Below, piece after piece: positions 54,621 to 64,000 of a stretch of 64,000 nt of DNA. Where the stretch lies: positions 1 to 64,000 of the forward strand of contig NZ_UETR01000016.1 in NCBI RefSeq assembly GCF_900491745.1, read 5' to 3'. The DNA comes from Amarolinea aalborgensis. GTDB taxonomy: Bacteria; Chloroflexota; Anaerolineae; SSC4; Amarolineaceae. How positions within the stretch are numbered: position 1 is the first letter of the stretch; every line of letters starts with the position of its first letter. The notes beneath the pieces were generated by a model. The model was not told the DNA's origin. It did not search any database and saw nothing but the letters and a program-made list of their open reading frames with translations. The translations under genes were made by a program, and so were the position numbers.

Positions 54621-56179
54621 TGCAGGCGCAGGCAACGTTCAGCCAACCGTCCACAGCACGACGGCGGCGTGTATGGATGCAAGCCGCTGTGGTTCTGCTG
54701 GCTTTTGGGGTGTTTTGTTCCGGCCTGACGAGCGAGTCGCTGTGGCTAGACGAAGTCAGCAGCATTCATAACAGCCAACTCCCCGTCGGCCAGGTGGTGC
54801 AAGCAGCCGCGGCCGATACGCATCCGCCGCTCTACTACCTGACTTTGCACTTTACGATCAGAATACTGTCTGCCAACCAGCCGTTGCAGGGCCATACCGG
54901 CGAATTCATCGCCCGCTGGCCGTCTGTCCTGGCCGGCGTGCTCAGCGTTGCCACGCTGATGGCGCTGGCGCTGCGCGTGGCTGCCGCTCGCCGTGAGATC
55001 GGACATTGGAGAGCGGAGATCGGATTGCTGGCGGGCCTGTTCTTCGCCTTGTCGGCCTACGCGCGCTGGTATGCGCAAGAGACGCGCATGTACGCCCTGC
55101 TGACGCTGTGGGGTTTGCTGGCAACCTATTGGCTGCTGCGCGCCGCATCGCAGGGGCGCGCCTGGCGCGGCCGGCTGGTTTACGTCCTGCTGTGCGTCGC
55201 CGGGTTGTACACGCACTACTATTTTGTCATGGTGCTGCTTGTGCACAACCTCCTGGCCCTGGTTGAGCTGGGGCGTCGCTGGCGGAAGTCGCGACCGAAC
55301 ATCAGCGCAGCCATCTTGGCTTGGATCGGCATTCAAGGCGCCATCGGCCTGGCCTTCGCGCCCTGGCTGCCGACCCTGTTGACGCAAGTGAGTCGCGGCG
55401 AAGGCCTGTGGATTGCCCTGGCTGTCGGCCGACCGGATCTGCCAACGCTGGCCTATGCGCTGATCCAGTTCGTGGGGATGCCAGTCAGCGGCCCGGCCCT
55501 TGTGCGCTATGCCAGCTACGCGCTGGCGCTGGGGCTGTGTGGGTGGGGCGCGTGGCAGATTGCGCGGCCGGCCTGGCGTTCGACCGTGACGGTGGCGCTG
55601 ATTTACGCGGCTGCGCCCGCGGCGGCTGCCCTGCTGATTTCGCAGGCGCGCCCGATCTTTGCCAGCCGCTATCTGCTCGTGGCGCTGCCGGGCTGGTGCC
55701 TGCTGCTGGCGCTCGGTGTGACCGCGTTGGCCCGTGCGCGCTGGCGCCACATCGTCACCGGCGCGCTGGTAATCTTGATGAGCGTGACCGTTGCGACGCA
55801 GGCCCTGACGCCAGAAAACCCGCCCTGGCGCGACGTAGCGGCGTGGGTGCGGGCGCAGGCGCAGCCAGGTGATTTTGCCGTCTTCATTCCCTCGTTTCAC
55901 TGGCGGCCGTTCACCTACTACGCGGGGCGCGATCTGGTGGCATATCAAGATGAACTGTGGCTGCCCAACGATGACCTGGACTGGCGAGCGCAGTTTGCCG
56001 CCGCGGCGCAGGGCCATCCGCGCATCTGGCTCCTCTGGTGGCGTGCCCATTGGGGAGATCCGCGGGGCCGCGTGCGTGAGATGCTTGATGCGCAGGCGAC
56101 GCTGGTGGCGCAGCGCGAATTCCAGGGCGTGGACCTGGTGCTGTTGTACGATTTGGCTGGCAGGAATTTGCACCCGTAG
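54620..56179 (+). CDS. GT39-like membrane glycosyltransferase inserted in the nuo operon
   Basis: The 519-residue protein has about ten membrane helices. The first large loop carries LWLDEVSS and DTHPPLYYLTLHF, the Asp-containing signature of PMT/ArnT-type GT-C enzymes that take sugars from polyprenyl phosphate outside the membrane; a C-terminal soluble part (~410-519) follows. It has no known role in complex I. ATG 54620 overlaps the nuoK stop, so it is translationally coupled. nuoL begins 97 bases later. Confidence 0.82.
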   Translation: MQAQATFSQPSTARRRRVWMQAAVVLLAFGVFCSGLTSESLWLDEVSSIHNSQLPVGQVVQAAAADTHPPLYYLTLHFTIRILSANQPLQGHTGEFIARWPSVLAGVLSVATLMALALRVAAARREIGHWRAEIGLLAGLFFALSAYARWYAQETRMYALLTLWGLLATYWLLRAASQGRAWRGRLVYVLLCVAGLYTHYYFVMVLLVHNLLALVELGRRWRKSRPNISAAILAWIGIQGAIGLAFAPWLPTLLTQVSRGEGLWIALAVGRPDLPTLAYALIQFVGMPVSGPALVRYASYALALGLCGWGAWQIARPAWRSTVTVALIYAAAPAAAALLISQARPIFASRYLLVALPGWCLLLALGVTALARARWRHIVTGALVILMSVTVATQALTPENPPWRDVAAWVRAQAQPGDFAVFIPSFHWRPFTYYAGRDLVAYQDELWLPNDDLDWRAQFAAAAQGHPRIWLLWWRAHWGDPRGRVREMLDAQATLVAQREFQGVDLVLLYDLAGRNLHP

Positions 56180-56276
56180 AGCGGGCTGCTGGCCCAACGA
56201 TGATCGTTCGGAAGGGCGGCCCGGCCGCAAAACGGATGGGGTTTGGGATTTCGGCTTTTTTGGGGTTTAGGTTTCT

Positions 56277-58154
<1,878 letters not shown>

Positions 58155-58165
58155 AAGGAGTGAAG

Positions 58166-58525
58166 ATGACGCCGATTGTGCTGCGGGAAGAATCGCTCAT
58201 CGAGGCGGTCAATCAAGCAGCTCGTCAGGAAGGCCTTGACACGGCTGAACTTGTGGCACGAGCGGTGCGATCCTACCTGGCTGCCTATCGTCAGCAGCGC
58301 ATTCTGGCCGAGACGGACGCGTGGCAGCGACTCGACTCGCAGGAGCGCGCACGATTCGAAGGGCGGTATGTGGCTGTCTACCACGGGCAGGTGGTAGACA
58401 GTGATCCCGATCAGGGAGAGCTTTTCAGTCGCATTCAGGATCGGTATGGTAACCAACCGATCTTGATTACACCTGGCGGCAGCCAACCGATGACTCGCTA
58501 TCGCATCCGTTCGGCGCGGCGGTGA
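58166..58525 (+). CDS. DUF5678-type protein with N-terminal helical, antitoxin-like segment
   Basis: The 119-residue protein has an N-terminal helical part (~5-45, EESLIEAVNQAARQEG, ARAVRSYLAAYRQ) resembling ribbon-helix-helix/CopG antitoxin starts, then the DUF5678 core (FEGRYVAVYHGQVVDSDPD, QPILITPGG). ATG 58166 follows AAGGAG at 5 bases. Its stop is 5 bases before the retropepsin-like gene, so the two form a module. The function of DUF5678 is unknown. Confidence 0.75.
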   Translation: MTPIVLREESLIEAVNQAARQEGLDTAELVARAVRSYLAAYRQQRILAETDAWQRLDSQERARFEGRYVAVYHGQVVDSDPDQGELFSRIQDRYGNQPILITPGGSQPMTRYRIRSARR

Positions 58526-58530
58526 CAGTC

Positions 58531-58941
58531 ATGTCGCATTATGATGAACTGAAGTACCCGCCGGCCCCCGTGCTCGAACTGAGGATGAGTTGCCCGGACA
58601 GCAGCCCATCTTCAGCACCGGTCTCAGCGCTGATTGACTCGGGCAGCGATTTTACGCTGGCGCCAGAAAAGTGGTTGATCGAAATCGGGGCGCCGGTTCT
58701 CCGTACAGCGTCGGTGCGTGGACTGTGGAGCGATTACCGCTCTGTGATGTTGTATTTGGTTGATCTGCACCTTGAGCAGGGTGTTTTGACGAACATCGAA
58801 GTGGTTGGCGTCTCAAGTCATGATCCCGAGGATGACCAGGAGATGATTCTGGGGCGTAATGTACTCAATAAACTCATTGTATTACTGGACGGACCCCGTT
58901 TGCTGAGCGAAGTGTTGCAGCGCCGTCCGCTGAAGTTCTAG
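58531..58941 (+). CDS. Retropepsin-like aspartic protease (clan AA)
   Basis: The 136-residue protein has the half-pepsin signature: ALIDSGSDFTLAP with catalytic D36 and, near the C-terminus, ILGRNVLNKLIVLLDG corresponding to the ILGxDxL element. One active-site motif means it must dimerise, as retroviral proteases do. No transmembrane segment is present. ATG 58531 follows GGTGA; a GTG at 58522 overlapping the upstream stop is the alternative. It sits between nuoL and nuoM. Substrate unknown; the DUF5678 protein is the natural candidate partner. Confidence 0.75.
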   Translation: MSHYDELKYPPAPVLELRMSCPDSSPSSAPVSALIDSGSDFTLAPEKWLIEIGAPVLRTASVRGLWSDYRSVMLYLVDLHLEQGVLTNIEVVGVSSHDPEDDQEMILGRNVLNKLIVLLDGPRLLSEVLQRRPLKF

Positions 58942-58956
58942 TAGCTGAGAAAGAAC

Positions 58957-60456
58957 ATGACCTTCTTACTCTCGATCATTGTCTTCCTACCCCTCGCTGG
59001 CGCGTTGATTTTGCTTTTTCTTCGTCAGGAGCGGGCGCAGCGTGTTTGGGCGCTGGTAGTTTCCCTGGCGACCTTCGTCGTTTCCTTGGGTCTGCTGGTC
59101 TGGTGGCAGAACGGCGAAACCGGAATGCAGTTCGTCGAACAGCGGGCCTGGATTCCGGCTTTCAACATCCAGTACTACCTGGGCGTGGACGGCATCAGCC
59201 TGTGGCTGGTGCTGCTGACGACGTTCCTCACGCCGCTGGTCATCTTCTTCTCCTGGCAGAGCATCCACACCCGCACGCGCAGTTTCTATTTCTTCATGCT
59301 GCTGATGGAAACGGCGATGCTCGGCGTCTTTACCGCGCTGGACCTGATCCTCTTCTACGTCTTTTGGGAGGCGAGCCTGGTGCCGATGTACTTCATCATC
59401 GGCCAGTGGGGCGGGCCGCGGCGCATTTACGCCAGCGTCAAGTTCTTCCTGTATACCCTGGCCGGCAGCGCGCTGATGCTCGTCGCCATCCTGGTGGTCT
59501 ATTTCTACGGCGGCACCTTCGACGTGGTGGTGCTGCAGGGCAAGAACCTGGCCTACATCGTGCAGTTCTGGGCCTTTTTGGCCTTTGCCCTCGGCTTCGC
59601 GATCAAGGTGCCGCTCTTCCCCTTCCACACCTGGCTGCCTGACGCCCACGTGGAAGCGCCGACCGCTGGTTCGGTCATCCTGGCGGGCGTCCTCCTCAAG
59701 ATGGGCACCTACGGCTTCTTGCGCTTCTGTCTGCCGCTCTTCCCGCAAGCCACCGTCACCTTTGTGCCCTGGCTGTCCACCCTGGCCGTAATTGGCATCC
59801 TCTATGGCGCGCTGGTCGCGCTGCGCCAGCGTGACATCAAGAGCCTGGTCGCCTACTCATCCGTCGCCCACCTGGGCTTCGTGGTGCTCGGCATTTTCAC
59901 CTTGACTCCCCAGGGCATGTCGGGCGCGGTCTTGCAGATGGTCAACCACGGCCTGAGCACGGGCGCGCTGTTCTTGTTGGTTGGTATGCTCTATGAACGC
60001 CTGCACACGCGCATCATGAGCGAGTTCAGCGGCCTGTGGAAAGAAATTCCGATCTATGGCGGGCTTCTCCTGATCGTCATGCTCTCATCGGTAGGCCTGC
60101 CAGGCTTGAATGGCTTCGTGGGCGAGTTCACCATTCTGCTGGGCGCGTTCAAGGCCAATCCGGCTTTCGCCTGGCCGGCCACGGCTGGCATCATCCTGGC
60201 CGCCTGGTACCTGCTGACCGCCTTCCGCCAGATGATGCAAGGTCCGCTCAGCAAACCGAAAACGATTACCGTCCTGCCTGATCTGACTCGACGCGAAATT
60301 GCCATCATGGCGCCGTTGGTCGTGCTCTTCGTGATCATCGGCCTCTTCCCCAACCTGTTCTTCGATAAGATCAATCCCTCCGTCGAAAGCCTGGCCCAAC
60401 ATCTCAAGGCGTCCCCGCCGGCCGTGATGATTGACCAGGGTCGCCCCGGATTTTAG
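58957..60456 (+). CDS. nuoM: NADH-quinone oxidoreductase subunit M
   Basis: The 499-residue antiporter-like subunit has FYVFWEASLVPMYFIIGQWG (key Glu), IKVPLFPFHTWLPDAHVEAP (key Lys) and SVAHLGFVVLGIF. The ATG at 58957 follows GAGAAAG and lies 15 bases after the retropepsin-like stop. Confidence 0.95.
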   Translation: MTFLLSIIVFLPLAGALILLFLRQERAQRVWALVVSLATFVVSLGLLVWWQNGETGMQFVEQRAWIPAFNIQYYLGVDGISLWLVLLTTFLTPLVIFFSWQSIHTRTRSFYFFMLLMETAMLGVFTALDLILFYVFWEASLVPMYFIIGQWGGPRRIYASVKFFLYTLAGSALMLVAILVVYFYGGTFDVVVLQGKNLAYIVQFWAFLAFALGFAIKVPLFPFHTWLPDAHVEAPTAGSVILAGVLLKMGTYGFLRFCLPLFPQATVTFVPWLSTLAVIGILYGALVALRQRDIKSLVAYSSVAHLGFVVLGIFTLTPQGMSGAVLQMVNHGLSTGALFLLVGMLYERLHTRIMSEFSGLWKEIPIYGGLLLIVMLSSVGLPGLNGFVGEFTILLGAFKANPAFAWPATAGIILAAWYLLTAFRQMMQGPLSKPKTITVLPDLTRREIAIMAPLVVLFVIIGLFPNLFFDKINPSVESLAQHLKASPPAVMIDQGRPGF

Positions 60457-60469
60457 AGGGTCATCCAAC

Positions 60470-61930
60470 ATGCCGATCCAGATACCGACGCTCGATTTTC
60501 TTGCCATCTTGCCCCAACTCGTGTTGGTGGCTATGGCGCTGCTCATTCTCATGGCCGAAGTGACGCTGCTGCGCAGCAACAAACGCCTTCTCGGTTGGCT
60601 GGCGCTGATCGGCCTCTTGCTGGCGATGGGAGCCAGCGCCTGGTTATGGCCCGGCCCAGTCCGGCATTTCCAGAACATGGCCGTGGCTGACTCTTTTGCC
60701 CTCTTTGCCAACGTTATCATCTTGACCGCCGGCGCGCTCGGCATTCTGCTCTCGTTTGGCTATATCGAGCGTGTCAGCGACAGCGTCGGCGAATATTACG
60801 CCCTGCTGCTGCTGGCCTGCGCGGGCATGACGGCCATCAGCGCTTCCACCAGTCTGATGACGATTTTCCTGAGCCTGGAAATCCTTTCCCTGGCCCTCTA
60901 TGTCATGACCGGTTTCAACCTGAAGCAGCCCCGCTCCACCGAAGCTGCGATGAAGTATTTTCTGCTTGGCGCGTTTGCCAGCACCTTCTTCCTTTTTGGC
61001 TCAGCCCTCGTTTACGCGGCCACGCAGACCACGAACCTTGCGCTCATTGCGCGTTTCCTGGCCGTGTTTTCCGTTTCCAGCCCCATGGCCCCGCTGCTGC
61101 CGGTCGGTGTGGGGCTGCTCCTGATCGGCTTCGGCTTCAAGGTGGCGATGGCGCCTTTCCACATGTGGGCGCCTGATGCTTACCAGGGCGCGCCCACGCC
61201 GGTCACAGCCTTCATGTCGGTCGGCACCAAGGCCGCGGCTTTCGCTGCACTCCTGCGTGTGCTGGCTGCCATGACCAGTTTCGATAAACCGTGGTTGTGG
61301 GTGATCGCGATCCTGGCTGTGTTGACGATGACCGTGGGCAACCTGGCCGCGCTGCGCCAGACGAGTCTTAAGCGCCTGTTAGCCTATTCCAGCATTGCGC
61401 ACGCCGGCTATATCCTGGTAGGCCTGACCGCTAACAGTGATCAGGCCGTCGGCGCTACGCTCTATTATCTCTTTGCCTACGCGTTCATGAACATCGGCGC
61501 CTTTGCTGTCGTGCAGGTGTTGGAGAACGCGGCCGAGATGGACGTGGACGTCAGCGCGCCCAATGGCCTGGGCAGCCGTCATCCGGCGCTGGCTGCGATC
61601 ATGACCATCTTCATGCTCTCGCTGGCGGGCATCCCGCCCCTGGCTGGCTTCTTCGGCAAGCTCTACGTCTTCAAAGCCGCCGTGGATGCCGGTTGGGCCT
61701 GGCTGGTCATTGTGGCCGTGCTCAACAGCGCGCTCAGCGCGTATTACTACCTGCGCGTCACCGTCAATATGTACCTGGGCAGCGAAACGGCGAGCGGACA
61801 AATCAACCTGAACCCGGCCTGGAATGTTGTGCTGTTGGTGGCTGTGTTAGGCGCCGTGCTGGTGGGCGTGTGGCCCACGCCGTGGATCTCCCTGGCGCGC
61901 ACGACGCTGCTGGCCCTGGTGGGTGGGTGA
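60470..61930 (+). CDS. nuoN: NADH-quinone oxidoreductase subunit N
   Basis: The 486-residue antiporter-like subunit has IFLSLEILSLALYVMTGF, GFGFKVAMAPFHMWAPDAYQ (key Lys) and SSIAHAGYILVGL. ATG 60470 follows GAGGG. It ends the operon, 32 bases before a strong terminator. Confidence 0.95.
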   Translation: MPIQIPTLDFLAILPQLVLVAMALLILMAEVTLLRSNKRLLGWLALIGLLLAMGASAWLWPGPVRHFQNMAVADSFALFANVIILTAGALGILLSFGYIERVSDSVGEYYALLLLACAGMTAISASTSLMTIFLSLEILSLALYVMTGFNLKQPRSTEAAMKYFLLGAFASTFFLFGSALVYAATQTTNLALIARFLAVFSVSSPMAPLLPVGVGLLLIGFGFKVAMAPFHMWAPDAYQGAPTPVTAFMSVGTKAAAFAALLRVLAAMTSFDKPWLWVIAILAVLTMTVGNLAALRQTSLKRLLAYSSIAHAGYILVGLTANSDQAVGATLYYLFAYAFMNIGAFAVVQVLENAAEMDVDVSAPNGLGSRHPALAAIMTIFMLSLAGIPPLAGFFGKLYVFKAAVDAGWAWLVIVAVLNSALSAYYYLRVTVNMYLGSETASGQINLNPAWNVVLLVAVLGAVLVGVWPTPWISLARTTLLALVGG

Positions 61931-61962
61931 TTTCGACCGATCACGGTCGCATCATGAGAGAG

Positions 61963-61997
61963 GGGCGGCGCGGCTGATCCAGCAGCGCCGCCCGTTT
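61963..61997 (+). terminator. Strong GC hairpin ending the nuo operon
   Basis: GGGCGGCGC (61963-61971) pairs with GCGCCGCCC (61985-61993), with an inner GCTG/CAGC pairing, and is followed by GTTTCATT. It falls directly after nuoN. Confidence 0.8.
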
Positions 61998-62028
61998 CAT
62001 TGGTCACACGGTTGACATCCAACGCTCC

Positions 62029-62057
62029 TTGACAGTCAGCGCACACAATGTTAGAAT
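62029..62057 (+). promoter_or_regulatory. Promoter, -35 TTGACA / -10 TAGAAT
   Basis: TTGACA (62029-62034), 17 bases, TAGAAT (62052-62057). The predicted leader before the ATG at 62096 is about 32 bases. Confidence 0.7.
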
Positions 62058-62095
62058 TCGTTGGCCTTTAGAATTTCGATCTTGGATTGAGTGCT

Positions 62096-63274
62096 ATGCC
62101 AACTGCGAATCGTATCATCTATTTTGACCATGCCGCAACGACGCCGGTGGCGCCCGAAGTCGTCGAGGCCATGCTGCCTTACTTCAGCGGATCCTATGGC
62201 AACCCCTCCAGCATCCACCGATTAGGGCGAGAATCGGCGCGCGCGCTCGATCAGAGCCGCCAGGGCATTGCCCATTTTCTCAACTGCCAGCCCCACGAGA
62301 TCGTTTTCACCAGCTGCGGCACCGAAGCTGACAACCTGGCGTTGCGCGGCGTCGCCCTGGCGCAGCGGGCGCGCGGGCGCGGCCGGCATCTGATCGTCTC
62401 CGCCGTGGAGCACAAGGCCGTCCTGCAAACAGCCCTCGACCTGCGCGACCACTACGGCTTTGAGCTGACCGTTCTGCCGGTGGATAAGGATGGCGTGGTT
62501 GCGGTGACTGACCTGGAGGCCGCCCTGCGCCCGGACACCATCCTGATCAGCGTCATGTACGCCAACAACGAGATCGGCTCTATTCAGCCGCTGCCAGAGA
62601 TCGGCGCGCTGGCGCGGGCGCGAGGAATCCCGTTCCATACCGATGCGGTGCAGGGGGGCGGACTGCTTCCGCTCGACGTGGACGATTTGCAGGTGGATTT
62701 GCTGGCGCTCTCGGCGCACAAATTCTACGGGCCAAAAGGCATTGGCTTGCTTTATGTACGTCGCGGCACGCCCTTGTGGTCCCAGGTGACGGGCGGCAGC
62801 CAGGAAGCAAAACATCGCGCAGGCACCGAAAATGTGCCGTATATCGTGGGCATGGCCAAGGCCTTGACGCTGGCGCAGATGTCGCGCGTGAACAACAACG
62901 CGCACCAGGCCATCTTGCGCGACCGCTTGATCAACCGGGTTCTGCGCGAGATTCCCGATGTGCGGGTCAGCGGTCACCGCACGCAGCGTTTGCCCAACCA
63001 TGCCAGCTTTCTGATTGGCGGCCTGGAGATCCAAGGGGTGCTCATGGGCCTCGACATGGCCGGTATTGCGGCTTCCAGCGGCTCAGCCTGCACCAGCGCG
63101 GCACAGGAGCCGTCGCATGTGCTGATGGCGTTGGGCGTGGATCCTGCAACCGCGGCCGGTCATCTGCGCCTGACCCTGGGACACAGCACGACGGATGCGG
63201 ACATCGAGGCGTTGATGGATGCACTGACGCCGTTGGTGGCGCGCCTGCGCCAGATGACGGCGGCGTACGCGTGA
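62096..63274 (+). CDS. Cysteine desulfurase (NifS/IscS family)
   Basis: The 392-residue PLP enzyme has YFDHAATTPVAPEV, FTSCGTEADNLAL, the PLP lysine in LSAHKFYGPKGIG and the catalytic Cys in SSGSACTSAAQEP. It releases sulfur from cysteine for Fe-S clusters or tRNA thiolation. ATG 62096 is preferred to an upstream TTG at 62087. No iscU, iscR or mnmA is in view, so its specific partner is unknown; complex I next door needs many clusters. Confidence 0.92.
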   Translation: MPTANRIIYFDHAATTPVAPEVVEAMLPYFSGSYGNPSSIHRLGRESARALDQSRQGIAHFLNCQPHEIVFTSCGTEADNLALRGVALAQRARGRGRHLIVSAVEHKAVLQTALDLRDHYGFELTVLPVDKDGVVAVTDLEAALRPDTILISVMYANNEIGSIQPLPEIGALARARGIPFHTDAVQGGGLLPLDVDDLQVDLLALSAHKFYGPKGIGLLYVRRGTPLWSQVTGGSQEAKHRAGTENVPYIVGMAKALTLAQMSRVNNNAHQAILRDRLINRVLREIPDVRVSGHRTQRLPNHASFLIGGLEIQGVLMGLDMAGIAASSGSACTSAAQEPSHVLMALGVDPATAAGHLRLTLGHSTTDADIEALMDALTPLVARLRQMTAAYA

Positions 63275-63315
63275 ACAATCACGATGGCTAGATCGGGCAT
63301 GACAGAGGTGAGATG

Positions 63316-64000
63316 ATGACTGCTACCCTCACGACGCCGCGGCGAACCAACCACAAGCCGCCGCGTGCCCTGCCAGAAGTGGGCCGCGGCTGGCCGGCCG
63401 ATATCTTGGAAGCGTATGCGCGCATCAACGGCCCCTACACGATTGACAATGCGGAAACAATTCTGGATCAGGAGGCAGTCGAGCTTTACAACGGCTGGCT
63501 GGTTTGGCAGGAAATGACCGATTTTTCTGAGCGCATGGTGGCCGGCAATATCCAGGCGATGTTGGATCTCTCGGCGCGCAAGGCGGGCTTTGGCGCTGGC
63601 TTGCCCGACCAGATGGAATGCCTGCTGAGCAACGGCGATGTCATCAAACCCGACATTGCCTTGATTTCATGGACGCGGGCGGCGACGGCGCAGCCCACGG
63701 GTCCCAGCGAGCGCCTGATTCTGCATGGCTGTCCAGAGCTGGTCGTGGAGACGCGGTCGCCTTCCAATCGCCGCGCCCAAGAGCGACGTAAGCGCCAGCT
63801 TTACTTTGCCAACCAGGCGGAGGTGGTGTGGGATGTGGATGTACGCCGCCAGCGCATCTACGTCTATCGCGCGCAGAACCCGCTGCAGCCGGAGGCCTAC
63901 GGCACGGACGATGTCATCACGTGCGAGCCATTCCTGCCTGGCTGGCAGCGGCGCGTGGCCGACATCTTTGCCATGCAGGCATCAGCCGAAACCGTGGCTG
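63316..64000 (+). CDS. Uma2-family putative endonuclease, truncated by the window end
   Basis: At least 228 codons follow ATG 63316, which lies 5 bases after GAGGTG. The sequence shows the Uma2 PD-(D/E)XK core: KPDIALIS, PELVVETRSPSNRRAQERRK and EVVWDVD. The N-terminal LDQEAVELYNGWLVWQEMTD also fits. Uma2 genes are abundant in Cyanobacteria and Chloroflexota; a role in DNA cleavage or repair is proposed but not shown. The 3' end is outside the window. Confidence 0.8.
   Translation, partial: MTATLTTPRRTNHKPPRALPEVGRGWPADILEAYARINGPYTIDNAETILDQEAVELYNGWLVWQEMTDFSERMVAGNIQAMLDLSARKAGFGAGLPDQMECLLSNGDVIKPDIALISWTRAATAQPTGPSERLILHGCPELVVETRSPSNRRAQERRKRQLYFANQAEVVWDVDVRRQRIYVYRAQNPLQPEAYGTDDVITCEPFLPGWQRRVADIFAMQASAETVA

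Noticed and set aside
54746..56230. 494-residue minus-strand ORF
   Set aside because: It is antisense to the GT39-like gene, rich in Arg/Gln/Pro with no domain, a typical high-GC shadow frame.

Overview
The window looks like chromosomal sequence of a Chloroflexota bacterium (an Anaerolineae/Caldilineae-like lineage is my inference), possibly from a metagenome assembly. The grounds are high GC, exported proteins with Thr/Pro-rich linkers and C-terminal membrane anchors, STAND ATPases with WD40 or regulator-propeller sensors, DUF6516 (TumE-like) and GxxExxY genes, and a complete 14-subunit complex I locus with fused NuoCD and NuoEF. No ribosomal RNA or tRNA gene was recognised, so the phylum call rests on gene content alone. 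At least two genes (495-1818 and 29972-33566) carry single frameshifts, which could be assembly errors or real lesions.

Layout. 1-5740: a secreted protein behind a long 5' leader, a one-chain alpha/beta-hydrolase-acyl-CoA-ligase fusion, and an LtrA-like membrane protein. 5727-19205, mostly minus strand: an envelope-glycan block with GT4 and GT2 glycosyltransferases, a DegT/DnrJ sugar aminotransferase, a Gfo/Idh sugar dehydrogenase and a large GT-C-like membrane protein. It is interleaved with a cytosolic STAND-type ATPase, a plus-strand Cys/Met-metabolism PLP enzyme, and a sensor that joins an exported propeller to a cytoplasmic ATPase. 19258-26835: folC, then an accessory island. The island holds an AlbA_2/HATPase_c_4-type regulator, a GxxExxY gene set among nested 9-bp/80-bp repeats, a PIN toxin with an HTH partner behind a helically phased TATCCCAC array, a divergent SH3b membrane protein, and two tandem TumA/TumE-like toxin-antitoxin modules, each with its own near-consensus promoter. 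27014-29819: four small exported or membrane genes of unknown role. 29972-33566: a frameshifted NB-ARC/14xWD40 protein. 33579-38936 (minus): a small unknown gene, mfd, pth and an exported protein. 39433-41359: ECF sigma factor, DegV protein and a single-pass membrane protein. 41473-44577: leucyl aminopeptidase, a dead phosphoesterase remnant and L-lactate dehydrogenase.

44652-61997: the nuo operon, in the order A, B, CD, EF, G, H, I, J, K, L, M, N. It starts at a consensus promoter and ends at a strong GC hairpin. Foreign genes sit inside it: a GT39-like membrane glycosyltransferase between nuoK and nuoL, and a DUF5678 protein plus a retropepsin-like aspartic protease between nuoL and nuoM. 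After it come a cysteine desulfurase with its own promoter and a Uma2-family gene cut by the window end.

How the parts work together: complex I oxidises NADH and pumps protons, lactate dehydrogenase balances NADH in fermentation, and the cysteine desulfurase could supply sulfur for complex I's Fe-S clusters. The glycan block probably builds and exports a diamino- or uronic-acid-type surface sugar polymer. The most novel-looking items are the DUF5678/retropepsin pair inside nuo, the propeller-TM-ATPase sensor with its cytosolic relative nearby, the duplicated TumAE-like modules, the phased operator array of the PIN module, and the GxxExxY/repeat element.
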